From Russula earlei (Eukaryota > Basidiomycota > Agaricomycetes > Russulales > Russulaceae): 49,255 bases of DNA. The position numbers and the translations under genes were made by a program. Where the stretch lies: NCBI GenBank assembly GCA_025769875.1, contig JAGFNK010000397.1, forward strand, positions 1 through 49,255, given 5' to 3'. Below, piece by piece: positions 39,626 through 49,255 of this stretch. Each line of letters starts with the position of its first letter. The first letter of the stretch is position 1. The notes under the pieces are model-generated. The model worked only from the letters and a program-made list of their open reading frames with translations, had not been told where the DNA came from and made no database searches.

Positions 39626-42600
39626 TTCATCCCCTCTTTATAGACTTGTTGCTCCTGCAACGGTAGGGACTTGTTTCTTTGGAAGGTGGAGTAGTTTGCA
39701 TATGAAAAGTTGAAGTCTGTTTGTTCATGGGGAGTTCTCTCTTGTTCTATGGATTGCTTTGGGGATAGCTGTGGTCGATTGAGTGCATGTGATCGCAGGG
39801 GTTCTCTGAAAAGTTCTTTGGTAACAAGGATAAAGATAGTCATCAATGGAGGTCATGATGAGAGTTGTTGGTTTATGGGTTACTCCTGGTGGGAATCATT
39901 TTAAGTGCCTTTGGATATTTCTGATGGAAGTCTTTAACCAGTAATTGCACTCTTGATAGGTTAGATGCTGGTTCCCAAGTATTTTCTGCAGCAGTGTACC
40001 CTTTCCATTTAACTAGGTATTGGATCCCTTTGTGGTTTGGGGAGAGCCAAGAGTTTAAGATCTGTTCTACTTCATATTGCTCTTCTCCTTCGACTAGTAT
40101 CGGTGGCGGGTTTGAGAAGTTAGGACTGTGGGCAATGGTTTCTTTGTAAGGTTTAATAAGGGAGTGGTGAAAAACAGGGTGTATCTTCCAGGACTTTGGT
40201 AGCTCGAGGCAAATGTTTACTGGATAGGCAGTGATGACTTTGAATGGTCCATAGCGTTGAGGGGCTAGTTTGTTTTTGGGTGAGTGGTTCATAGATTTGT
40301 GGCTTCCAACCATACTTGATCCCCTTCTTTAAAACAAAATGTGGAGGATTGAGGTCCTGATTGCTTCATGAACTCAGTTGCTTGGTTCAGGGAGGCAGCT
40401 ACTTCTTCTCTGAGCTGGTTTAGTCTTGTTAGTCTTTCTTGGATTGAAGGGAACTTTGATGTAAAGGCAAGGGGCAGAGCAAATGTTGGGTTAAAGCCAT
40501 ACCAGACATCGAAAGGGGGTTTGTTTGTAGCACTGTGTTGTCTGGCATTATGTGCAAACTCCATAAAGGGAATTAGTTCTGCCCAATTGTCCGCTTGGTG
40601 GTTGCAAAATATTTGTAGGTATTGTTCTAGTTCTTGGTTAACTCATTCTGTTTCTCCATCTGTCTGTGGGTGATATGCCGTGCTCAATGATACCTTGACA
40701 TTTAATTTCTTCCATAGTTCTTGAGTAACTTTTGCTGCAAATTGAGGGCCTCTGTCTGATATTATTTGTGTTGGGAGGCCTATTCTTCTCCAGACATTGT
40801 TCATGATTAGTGTTGCTGTTTTGTCTGCTGTGATTGTCTTGTGGCAAGGGGTAATGATTATTGCTTTTCTGAATCGATCTACCATGACTAGGAGGCTGTC
40901 AAAGCCTTGTGGAAACGGTAGGTCCATGATAAAGTCCATGGTAATACTTTTCCATACTTCTCCAGCTGGTGTAATTGGTACGAGGGGTGTTTCTGTCTTT
41001 GGGCAGTTCTTTGTGCTTTGGCAAATTGCGCAACCATCTACATAACTTTTGACATACATTAGCATTCCTGGCCACCAATAGTTTCTGTTATACCATTTTC
41101 CTTTTACGTTTACCTCTTACCTTTTGCTATGGACTGCTTGCTTTTGTACGTCCCTTTACTTACTAGTCTTGTGATCTCTTATGTCTTGTGATCCCTTCTG
41201 TGTTATCATGTGATCCATACACGTCCAGGTAACACTGGATTGCTGTTACTTTCCCTTTGTTTGGTTCTCTTTCCATTTATATTCACTTCTTGGTTTCGAC
41301 TGTGCAATGCTGCGCACTTACTGTGCAGCACAGTTACTTGGTTCTGACACATGCGTGGCCTTATTCCTATGACTCATACTTATTATGACTCCTACTATAC
41401 TAGTAGCACAGTCAAAGTGCAGCTATTGATGCGCTTCTCCTGTATCTATAAGCTCAGTACTTTGTGACCAAAGCCATAAGCTTGGTCTCTTGTAGAATCC
41501 AACCTACTCTTGTCCAACATATTTGCCTGCAACCCACTTCGCTCCTAATCCTCAAACCACATCCACCTCTCCATTTCATCAACTCTTCACACACACACAC
41601 CATCCACCATCTACTCTTTGCCTTTCCCTTCCTTCCCTAAGAGTCTCTCTTCACTCCCCTGAGAAGAGCTCTCTTCCTTTAAGACCTACCTTCCTCTACT
41701 GTCTCTGCGTTGTTCAAGGTCCCTGACAGACTTGAACACATATAGCTAGTGGAACCAGCCCTAGTCTATCCCATTACAAACTTACCACAGCTTCTCAATG
41801 GACTGAGTCGTACTAGGAAGGGTCTATTGGCCATAACCTGCTTAGCATAAAACACTTCAACCGCTGCAGGGATCCTTACTCTCTATACACAGGAACCAGC
41901 CCGTTTCTTGAACACATCTCTACTATTGACTTGTCTTTACACTTGTGAACTGACACGGCTAGTTACCGTGACAGTTTCGGCTGATTAGTTCATAAGTTTT
42001 CCATTGGCCAGGATGCCCAGTGGCAAGGGAGTCATGATGTAGTTTCAGAACTTTCTTTCGTAGGGTGTCATTGTTTGGGATATAGACTTTTCCTTTGAAT
42101 AATATTAGTCCATCTTTGAGGTTCCAGTCTTGTAAGCCTTTGGATAATTGTCTTGGTCCACTCTTTATAATGATTGCTAATGCATTAGATACTTCTGGGT
42201 CATAGTCTTTGCTAGATCGCAGTTGTTGTCAAAGTTCTTGGTTGCTGATTGGTTCTGTAGCAGAGGTGCATGTTGCTCTAATTTTAAAATATTTGTCATC
42301 TAGGAGTACCTTTCCATCGTCTTCATTTTGTATCCCCTCTTTGAAGTCTGGCCGCCTGGACAGACCATCTGCTTTGTTCATAGATCCTGGGTGATGGGTG
42401 ATGGTGAAGTCAAAATTGCTGAGAAGGAGTGCCCATTGAGCTTGTCATCACATGAGTTTTTGTTTTGTCATGAAGTATGTCAAATTATTGTGGTCCGTCC
42501 ATAGATCAATGGGGTGTGTAGTGCCTTCAAGGTAGTGTCGGAAGTGCCAGAGGGCTGAGATGATGGAAAGGAGTTCTTTATCATAGATCATGTAATTTCG

Positions 42601-44262
42601 TTGTGCGGGGTCCAAGGATTTCGAAAAATAGGCTACTGGGTGATATCTGTTAAATTCATCAGGTTGTTCCAAGATTGCACCAACTGCAAAGTTGCTTGCA
42701 TCGCAGATGAGCCGAAAGGGTTTAGTATGATCAGGTAACATGAGGACTGGGGCTGTCGTGAATGCCTGGATTAATTTTCTAAAGGCTTGTTCTTCATCAT
42801 CTTCCCATTTAAAGGGGTGTTCTTTCTTTGTTAGATTAAACAAGGGTCATGCCATTCATGAGTATTGGTGGATAAATTGCTGATAGAAGTTGCAAAATCC
42901 TAGAAATGCTTGCATTTCCGTAATGTTGGTCAGAGTAGGCCACTTTGTAATGCCTATTAACTTGTCTTGGTCCATGGATATTCGTCCTTGGGAGATATTG
43001 ATGCCTAGGTAACTAATAGAGGTTTGTCGAAAAGCACATTTCTCTGGTTTCAAGTATAAGTCATGGTCTTGGAGTGTCTTTAGGACCTTGTGTGTCCAGT
43101 CATCCAGTTCGTTCAAGGTTTGCACAATGATTAGTATATCATCTAGATAAACGACCACTTGTTCAGTGGCAATGTATTTTGCTAGGATGGTGTTCATAAA
43201 GCATTGGAAAGTGGCTGGGGTGTTGCAGAGACTGAATGTCATTATCAAATGTTTGAAGAGTCCTAATGGTGTCTTGAATGCTGTGAGGTGTTTGTCACCC
43301 TCTCTTAGGCGGATATTGTTGTAACCCCATTGTACGTCAAACTTGGTAAAGTATTGGGCTCCTTGGAGTTTGTCGATTAATTCAGGAATCAAAGGTAGTG
43401 GATAGGCATCTTTGACAGTTGCTGTGTTCAGGGCTCTGTAGTCTTGTACTGGTCATAGATTTCCCTCCTTTCTTTTCTACAAAGAAGAATGGACTGGCAA
43501 TAGCTGCTTTTGATGGTCGGATAGTGACCTCTTTTCAAGTGTTCATCTAGGTATTCTTTTAAGGCTTGTAGTTCTTTGGGAGTAAGTTGTTAGATACCAG
43601 AATCACGTCGGGGGATCCTTGGTTTCAGATTGATTGCATAGTCCCATGGTTGGTGAGCAGGAAGGTGTTGGGAAGCTTGTTTGTCGAAAACCTTTTTCCA
43701 TTTTAAGAATTGGGCAGGGATAAGTTCGTCTAATGTCTTGGGGGATGTCTCTGCATGGGCTAGCTTGGTAGCTGTGATTGATTTGGCTCTTATGCTAATT
43801 GTTATTGGTCTAAATGCATTGTGGATTTGTTCGTCAACACATGGGTTCAATAGTCCTTCAGTATCTGGGAAGATTAGTGCAGCAATGTTTGCAAACTCAG
43901 GTTCTTCTTCTTCAGGGAAAGTAAGCACTTGTATTTGGTAATTCCGCATTCCAGATGCAGATGCAATGGTTATGCTTGGATGTGTGGTGAGGCAGGTTCG
44001 GGGGCAGTTCCTCAGTGTGATTGTATCATTTGCCCAATCAATATCTGGGTTGTGGTGTCGTAGCCAATCTGTTCCTAAGATAACATCATGATCTCCAATG
44101 TTAGTGACAAGGAATTCTGCTTGTTCATCATGAGTAGCGCCTGTGTGCACTTGTATGCAAAGTCTTTGGATGGTGCTAAAGTGTATTAGTCCATTGGCAT
44201 TTTGTGTTCCATCTACATTTTGTGCTGGCAAGGGTTTGGTCATAGTTCGGAGGTGCAGGTGG
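39626..44262 (-). pseudogene. pol: Ty3 pol, family A, minus strand
   Basis: On minus: end of protease (LVTNIGDHDVILGTDWLRHH), RT (KFDVQWGYNNIRL, SLCNTPATFQ, VVYLDDILI), RNase H (LICDASNFAVG, LWTDHNNLTYF), integrase (CAICQSTK, TMDFIMDLP, IISDRGPQF, HPQTDGETE), the GPF module and a chromodomain (YLVKWKGYT, NTWEPASNL). Frames are broken at many points. One is at 42445-42453, where LTRRQ became M-stop-stop-Q by three CpG changes in a row, and another is the TGA at 40289-40291 shared with A1 and A2. Solo LTR C2 interrupts integrase between SRN and YWW. The 5' end is cut by another reverse LTR A at 44263. Confidence 0.9.
41086..41973 (+). repeat. solo LTR C2 inside family-A integrase
   Basis: It reads TGTTATACCATTTTCC to GTTACCGTGACA, 888 bp, with exact TSD GTTTC (41081-41085 and 41974-41978). 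It is the reverse complement of 6312-7194. TATA-like CTGTATCTATAAGC near 41441. It has a CACACACACACA run near 41590. Confidence 0.93.
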
Positions 44263-44796
44263 TGTCAAGACACGTACTGCTGATCACTAAGGACTCAGGA
44301 GCAGGTGGGCAAGGGTCGGAACAGATGATATGTGGCAAAGGCGGCGTTGAACAAGAGGACGAGCCAATCGACGAGGAGGTACCAGATGGGGACTGGTAGA
44401 TGTTGCAAGAGACAAAGCCGAAGGCTGGAGGCCAGTGTAGCGAGGGGACTTTAAACAAGGCAGTCATTGAAGAGTACCTTGGAAGCGAGGGGAATCTTTA
44501 GACTGAGCGGTCGCGGGGGAGTACCCAGGAAGATGAGAGTATCACAAATGGACAGTCTGACGACTACCATGCTTCATTGGGGCTTATATACAGTGTACAG
44601 GGTCGATTACAAAGAACTGGGACTATTCTAGACTCTTTGGTACCATCCAATAGGACTACAGAGGCATAAACTTGCTGGTGTCAAGTTTCAGGCTTACTGA
44701 GTGCATTACTGATCATTGTGGAGCGATGACATCATTATGATGTCACTGTGGAGCACTTAGTGAGCCTATGAGGTCACTGTGGAGTCGCTCAGTCAG
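44263..44796 (-). repeat. LTR A, reverse, cut by LTR A3
   Basis: It starts TGTCAAGACACGTACTGC on plus and follows the reverse of LTR A to GCTCAGTCAG. There the forward LTR A3 begins, leaving about 534 of 829 bp. On its left it sits within the protease region of element A-minus. Confidence 0.88.
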
Positions 44797-45625
44797 TGTT
44801 ATGAACCAAGGCCAGGTCCTGGCCATAGATTGTCCTATTTCACTCAAGAGAGACCTCTCTCACTTTGCATTGCCGACTCCCTTCCATTTTCTGGGCTATC
44901 CCTCCTGTGGTACAAGATATCGCTATTGCAAAGACACTATAACACGACCAGACACCTGTTTCCTAATCGGGTAATCATCGCGTGGCAGCCACATGGCCAC
45001 CCAGCCACCAAGGACCCAAAACAGCAGCACAAACTCTTAGAAACTGTTGCATAAATCATCTTACGTCATCAAGGCTTCAATGACATCATGGCTGACTGAG
45101 CAACTCCACAGTGACCTCATAGGCTCACTAAGCGCTCCACAGTGACATCATAATGATGTCATCACTCCACAATGATCAGTAATGCGCTCAGTAAGCCTGA
45201 AACTTGACACAAACAAGTTTATGCCTCTGTAGTCCTATTGGATGGTACCAAAGAGTCTAGAATAGTCCCAGTTCTTTGTAATCGACCCTGTACACTATAT
45301 ATAAGCCCCAATGAAGCATGGCAGTCACCAGACTGTCCATTTGTGATACTCTCATCTCCCTGGGTACTCCCCCGTGACCGCTCAGTCTAAAGATTCCCCT
45401 CGCTTCCAAGGTACTCTTCAACAACCGCCTTGTTTAAAGTCCTCTCGCTACACTGGCCTCCAGCCTTCGGCTTTGTCTCTTGCAACATCTACCAGTCCCC
45501 ATCTGGTACCTCCTCATCGTTTGGCTCGTCCTCTTGTTCAATGCCACCTTCGCTGCGTATCATCTGTTCCGACCCTTGCCCACCTGCTCCTGAGTCCTTA
45601 GTGATCAGCAGTACGTGTCTTGACA
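44797..45625 (+). repeat. LTR A3, 5' LTR of a forward family-A element
   Basis: It reads TGTTATGAACCAAGG to GTGTCTTGACA, 829 bp, followed directly by the self-priming site and leader. TATATAA is at 45298-45304 and AGACTGTCCA at 45330-45339. A 19-bp palindrome TGACATCATAATGATGTCA (about 45143-45161) contains CRE-like half sites. Confidence 0.92.
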
Positions 45626-45627
45626 TC

Positions 45628-45637
45628 TGGACAGTCT
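45628..45637 (+). other. self-priming primer-binding site, family A
   Basis: TGGACAGTCT lies 2 nt after the LTR and is fully complementary to 45330-45339. It has the same offset and sequence as in element B. Confidence 0.7.
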
Positions 45638-45639
45638 CT

Positions 45640-46491
45640 CATCATCCCTGTATTGACCAGCCAACGCTCAAGTGTCCACTCCTAACTCCCCCACTTTGGT
45701 TAACACCTCCTTGCGCCTCCCTTCTCCTCTGCAACCTACCCCACGCACTGCCCTTCGCATCCTCACTGAAGACATCGACCCGGTCGACACATCCTCACCC
45801 CTCAGCATCTTGTACTCTCCAACAGCTCCCCCATTGTCTCCTACCACTGCCCAGCCTATCCCAGGCGACTTTGTCCCTGTCGGCACTCCCCCTCCAGCGC
45901 AGAACGAGCAACAGCAAGCGGACCGTCCTCCCTTGCCTGAAGGCTTCCTTGACCGTCCCCCTTGCACAGCATTTTGCTTCCATCCACACCAGTACTTTCG
46001 TCCTCCCTACCACCAATCGTCACCAGGAGCAGTGGCGTCCCCTCCATGACTTGAATCATCGAGACTACCTTGGATGCATCCCTACCTCAGACCAGTTAGC
46101 TCGTCACGCATTCACAGACACCTTCACCACCGCCTTTCGTGCACGCATCGTCCACACTTTTGTGGTCGAACCCTCCAACGCTGCCCTTGCCACCCAGTAC
46201 AATCTCACCCCCTTCGGCATCTGCTCCAACGTCGGGATATATGCCCCGGATGCTGACTTCCCCCTTGGACGCATCGCATACATTTTTAACACCTCGTTAT
46301 TTAGGAAACTACTTACCTTGCCCGCTATTTACCGCCCTGCTTACGAAGGATCGTTTTGCTTATCTATCGTACACAACTTCTTAGACGGACGTCCTGCTTT
46401 TGCATACGGCTACTTACACTTTGAGGAGAACAGTAACCGCGTGTCCCTACGTCACTATTCAACTTATACAGTCGACACCATCCTGCTTTAA
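45640..46491 (+). pseudogene. pre-gag ORF1, family A
   Basis: The N-terminal part (to about 45995) is Pro/Ser/Thr-rich (RLPSPLQPTPRTALRILTED, LPEGFLDRPPCTAFCFHPHQ). After a one-base frameshift near 45995 the core continues: EQWRPLHDLNHRDYLGCIPT, TTAFRARIVHTFVVEPSNAA, ICSNVGIYAPDADFPLGRIA, LPAIYRPAYEGSFCLSIVHN and FLDGRPAFAYGYLHFEENSN. It stops with TAA at 46489-46491. It lines up with element B ORF1 over the whole core. No ATG near the start in either family. Function unknown. Confidence 0.7.
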
Positions 46492-46589
46492 CCCCCAGCT
46501 ACTTCGCTTTTGCTTTACGCCTCGTATTCCCCTAACCCTCTCGAAATAATTGAGAGGTACCAGCTTCGAAACTATAGATCTTGCGCACG

Positions 46590-46642
46590 GTTCTTAAAAA
46601 GTAAGAACCACCCTTGTAATGCTTCAATAAAGATTGAATAAA
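46590..46642 (+). promoter_or_regulatory. inter-ORF hairpin and tandem AATAAA, family A
   Basis: GTTCTTA/TAAGAAC hairpin (46590-46608) and CACCCTTGTAA as in element B. These are followed by AATAAA at 46626-46631 and 46637-46642, which could serve as polyadenylation signals for an ORF1-only transcript. Element B lacks the AATAAA pair. Confidence 0.45.
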
Positions 46643-46699
46643 GATCCTTTCTTGTTTTAACTAAAGTGCCCTTGAGAATACGCCTTAGAAGAAGACGAA

Positions 46700-47886
46700 G
46701 AAGAAGATGCTATCACTAGACACGTCTTAAGTCTAAATCACTATCGAACCTGGGACCTCCATCGCATTCCCTGTCACCACTTTAACCAACTTACACGACG
46801 TACCAGAAATTGAACCACCTCATGAGGACTTCCCCCACCTTATTGTTAAAGAGTTCCTTGGAGTCTTGCCTTTTGGACAGCTCTTAAGCCACTGACGAAC
46901 ACGCACTATACCTTGAAACCCTTAGTCGACTTCTACCACCAGCACGAACAACAACTATTATATTGGCACCTTGCTCAAGCGAAGAACATCCAAGGACAAC
47001 CAGTTGACTACCAATCCTTACGCACCAGTGAATTAAACCTCTGGACCAGAGTCATTCAACCACGCCACCACATCATTATCCACTCCTTGAGAACAGGATA
47101 CCGCTTGTTCTACTTAGCTTGGACATACATCAGCTACTATCGTCTCACTGTCCAGTTCTACCACCTACGTCTCAACAGAATACAAAGGGAAAACCAATCT
47201 TACGTCCAACTTGCGGTTGTACCAGGAATACACAACACCTTCGATTGGGAAACTAACTCGTGGTTGTACGACGCAGACTATAATCAACCTTGGGCAATTA
47301 CCAGCCCAGACGCCTCATATACTGGTCCCCCTGCGTACTATTCTGTCCCAGCAATCCTAGAAGCCTCAAGTCTTGCCCCTCGACCCCTCACACCGATTCA
47401 GACCACTGTCCCAACTAGCCAAGAACGTTGGTCTGCCAGCACAGAAGATACTGAGTCAAGTCCGTGGACAAGCAAGGTGTAACTGCAAAACAGAGTATTG
47501 CACGTGCAACTTTCGACCAGACACACCTCCTACTCCTGACAGGAATTACCTTGTGGACGCCAGGCGATTACCACCTCCCCATTCGATAAATCTGGCTCCT
47601 CGACACAGGAGACGCGCATCATCCCAACGACCCCCATGAGAGAGAAACAGTTCCCAACGCAAGAGGATTTTCTTGTTGAAAGACCATTACCTCCTACCCC
47701 TCCTGATGCCTACTTACCCTTGTTTACCAATCGTATTCCTACCCCTATTGTACCTATCCAACCCTTTGCATCACCCCTTGTTGAATCCCCTGATAGTGCC
47801 GATCTTAGGAGTACTGATTTACACTGCTACCTACCAGAACAATCCTTCTTAGCATTAAACCTACCTACACGTTCAAGGAGAGAATT
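46700..47886 (+). pseudogene. pre-gag ORF2, family A, cut at its 3' part
   Basis: Pieces in different frames: an acidic start (EDEEEDAITRHVL), NLHDVPEIEPPHEDFPHLIV with VLPFGQLL, and then, after a shift near 46890, the open 46913-47482 frame with HEQQLLYWHLAQAKN, LNLWTRVIQPRHHIIIHSL, YYRLTVQFYHLRLNR, YVQLAVVPG, ASYTGPPAYYS and APRPLTPIQT. It then has the Cys cluster CNCKTEYCTCNF and, from 47636, PTPIVPIQPFASPLVESPDS, LHCYLPEQSFLALNLPTRSR. Homology to 38290 onward stops at about 47887, so the end is replaced by foreign sequence. Confidence 0.7.
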
Positions 47887-48310
47887 ATTGCCATTTTCAG
47901 CGCACTTGGCAGAGCTTGAATTCCACCCAAATTGGTGCAGAAACCCCCTCAACATGCGGGATGAATATCTCCCTCAAAACAGCTTCAATTCATATGAAAT
48001 TTATTGTCCCTGAATCGCCTGAATGAGGGCTAGGCAGCCCCATTGTTTTCATGAGATTTGAGTGAGAATTGGTGGAGCTGGACTCAAGCCACCTCCACAT
48101 GTGTATTAGATGAATTACAACTCAAAATCATGGTCTATATCTATTATTTTTCCCTCATGTTGTACCCATGGGCTGTCTTGAGGCAGCCCCATAGTGTTTT
48201 TGACTCAAGTGTTGTGGTGTGCAACATTGTTTTCAGTGTGATTGGAGTGACGGCCAGCCACTCATTGCCCCTCTTACCTCTCCATTCTGACCATACACAT
48301 ACCCTGCGCC
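47887..48310. other. unidentified sequence interrupting the leader
   Basis: This begins where the two family-A leader copies diverge. AT-rich, with a repeated GGGCTAGGCAGCCCCAT / GAGGCAGCCCCATAG-type block (near 48029 and 48179). No ORF or termini recognised. It leads directly into the CpG-rich gag tail copy, so both may be one insertion. Confidence 0.4.
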
Positions 48311-49255
48311 CATGCCCGCTCCAGCCTCCGTCCCCATCGTGCACCATCGCCTCCGCCTCGCCTGCCTTGCCCATCGTCCCTGCGGTTCCCACCCTCGTCC
48401 GCCGTTCCCATCACCTCGTTCACCGCCGCCATCCTCGACTTGCCAGCCATCATCGCCTCGGCTCCACCTGCCCTCGCCGTCCCAGCATCGCCCACATTCG
48501 CCATCGTCGCCACCTCGTCTGTCCCCACCGCTGTAGCCTCAGCCATGACATCGCCTATCGCCACTGTCCCCGTCTTAGCCCAACCAGCTCCCACGCCCTC
48601 AGTGTTGCCTGCTATGGCCACTGTCTCAGCTCCATGCACAACCACCATCTCAACCTCGCCCCACCGACGTTTTAGCGCCGCCCGCCACTTCAGCCCTCGC
48701 AGCCTCGTCTGCCACCCCCGCCTTCATCTCATCCGCTCCCGCGCCCTCAGTCGTCTCGTCGCCCTCAGTCTCGTCCGTTGCCTCGTCCGTTGCCACAGTA
48801 GCCTCAGTCGTGCCAGCCGCCGACTTCGCATCAGTCTCCGTCTTAGCCTCGCCCGTACTCGTCAGTTCAGCCCAGTCCGTCATAGCACCAGCATCGCCAG
48901 CCGCCGCCGTCTCCACCCTGCCCTCAACCTCAGCCTTCTCAGTCTCAGCCGCCGCCACCACGCCCCTAGTTTTGCCAGCTGTCTCCGTCGCCCCAGCTTC
49001 AGATCAGTGAACCGCCGCCACCGCGCTCTTAGCCTTGCCAGCCGCCTTAGTCTCGTCAGCCGCCACCATAAGCCTCAGCCTCAGCCACCGACGTCTTAGC
49101 GCCACACGCTGCCGTCTCCACCACCGTCTCACAAGCCACCGCCGCCACGCCCTTGTCAGCCTCTGCCGCCGTCGCCCCTGCGTCGCCCTCAGTCGTCGCC
49201 TCCGCCCCGTCCGCCTCCACCGTCGCACCATCTCAGTCCCCGCCCCACCTTCCAG
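48311..49255 (+). repeat. second copy of the Ala/Pro/Ser gag-like tail
   Basis: ATGCCCGCTCCAGC..CCGTCCC and CATCGTGCACCATCGCCTCC match 26698 onward, then continue as the same GCC/GTC-rich low-complexity coding-type sequence to the window end. It lacks the Gag-like N-terminal domain, starting right at the tail. Frames are shifted. Composition makes both strands open, so the minus-strand ORFs here are not called. Confidence 0.6.

Noticed and set aside
1..49255. CRISPR arrays, bacterial operons or phage genes
   Set aside because: No regularly spaced repeats, no ribosome-binding sites, and spliced introns throughout; the window is fungal.

Overview
The window looks like heterochromatic, transposon-packed DNA of a filamentous basidiomycete, most likely an Agaricomycete. 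Signs of this are very short GT-AG introns (46-56 nt), chromodomain Ty3/gypsy elements, Copia, MULE and PIF/Harbinger transposons, and decay dominated by C-to-T changes at CpG. I cannot name the species. No rRNA gene, CRISPR array or bacterial feature was seen. Almost everything is mobile DNA; one short spliced gene for a secreted protein (24482-24974, minus) is the only convincing intact host gene.

Left half (1-24061): a multi-level nest that can be unpicked from exact target-site duplications (TSDs). An old reverse LTR of family B (19524-24061) was hit by a family-A Ty3 element (3' end 1820-19523). That element's LTR received a reverse solo LTR B (3089-3975, TSD CTCAC) and an LTR D (4127-19168, TSD TATAG). 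LTR D was split by a complete family-B Ty3 element (4152-18571, TSD TCTGG). Element B then took up solo LTRs C and F in its leader and a Mutator-like element in its 3' LTR. To the right, a solo LTR A (TSD CCAAT) carries a young PIF/Harbinger element (20449-23846, TSD TTA, 195-bp TIRs).

The most interesting system is the leader of these Ty3 elements. Both family B (5113-9683) and family A (45626-47886 and 37416-38977) carry about 3.5-4.5 kb of protein-coding sequence between the 5' LTR and gag. It holds ORF1, ORF2 and one or two smaller ORFs of unrecognised function. Similarity between families is at the protein level, with a shared stop position for ORF2 and a shared hairpin between ORF1 and ORF2. 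The primer-binding site TGGACAGTCT is the exact reverse complement of a 10-mer lying 32 nt downstream of the LTR TATA box, as expected for Tf1-type self-primed reverse transcription. Removing element B's solo LTRs restores the ORF2 frame.

Middle (24062-36603): a possible MITE, the secreted-protein gene, an unusually CpG-rich retrotransposon gag-like ORF with a long Ala/Pro/Ser tail (26313-27452), and a decayed minus-strand Copia element (about 28140-34453). The Copia element is broken by a solo LTR E and by a 296-bp LTR-like mini-element containing a full tRNA-like cloverleaf. The stretch 34760-36600 is CpG-poor and has only weak coding fragments.

Right half (36604-49255): LTR D2 with a Copia RT scrap, a piece of family-A leader, a reverse family-A Ty3 pol with a solo LTR C inside integrase, a reverse LTR A, then the 5' LTR and leader of a forward family-A element. 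This is cut at about 47887 by unidentified sequence and a second copy of the CpG-rich gag tail.

Nearly every coding sequence except the Harbinger element and the secreted-protein gene is broken. The dominant lesion is CGA-to-TGA, with loss of catalytic residues at former CpG sites.
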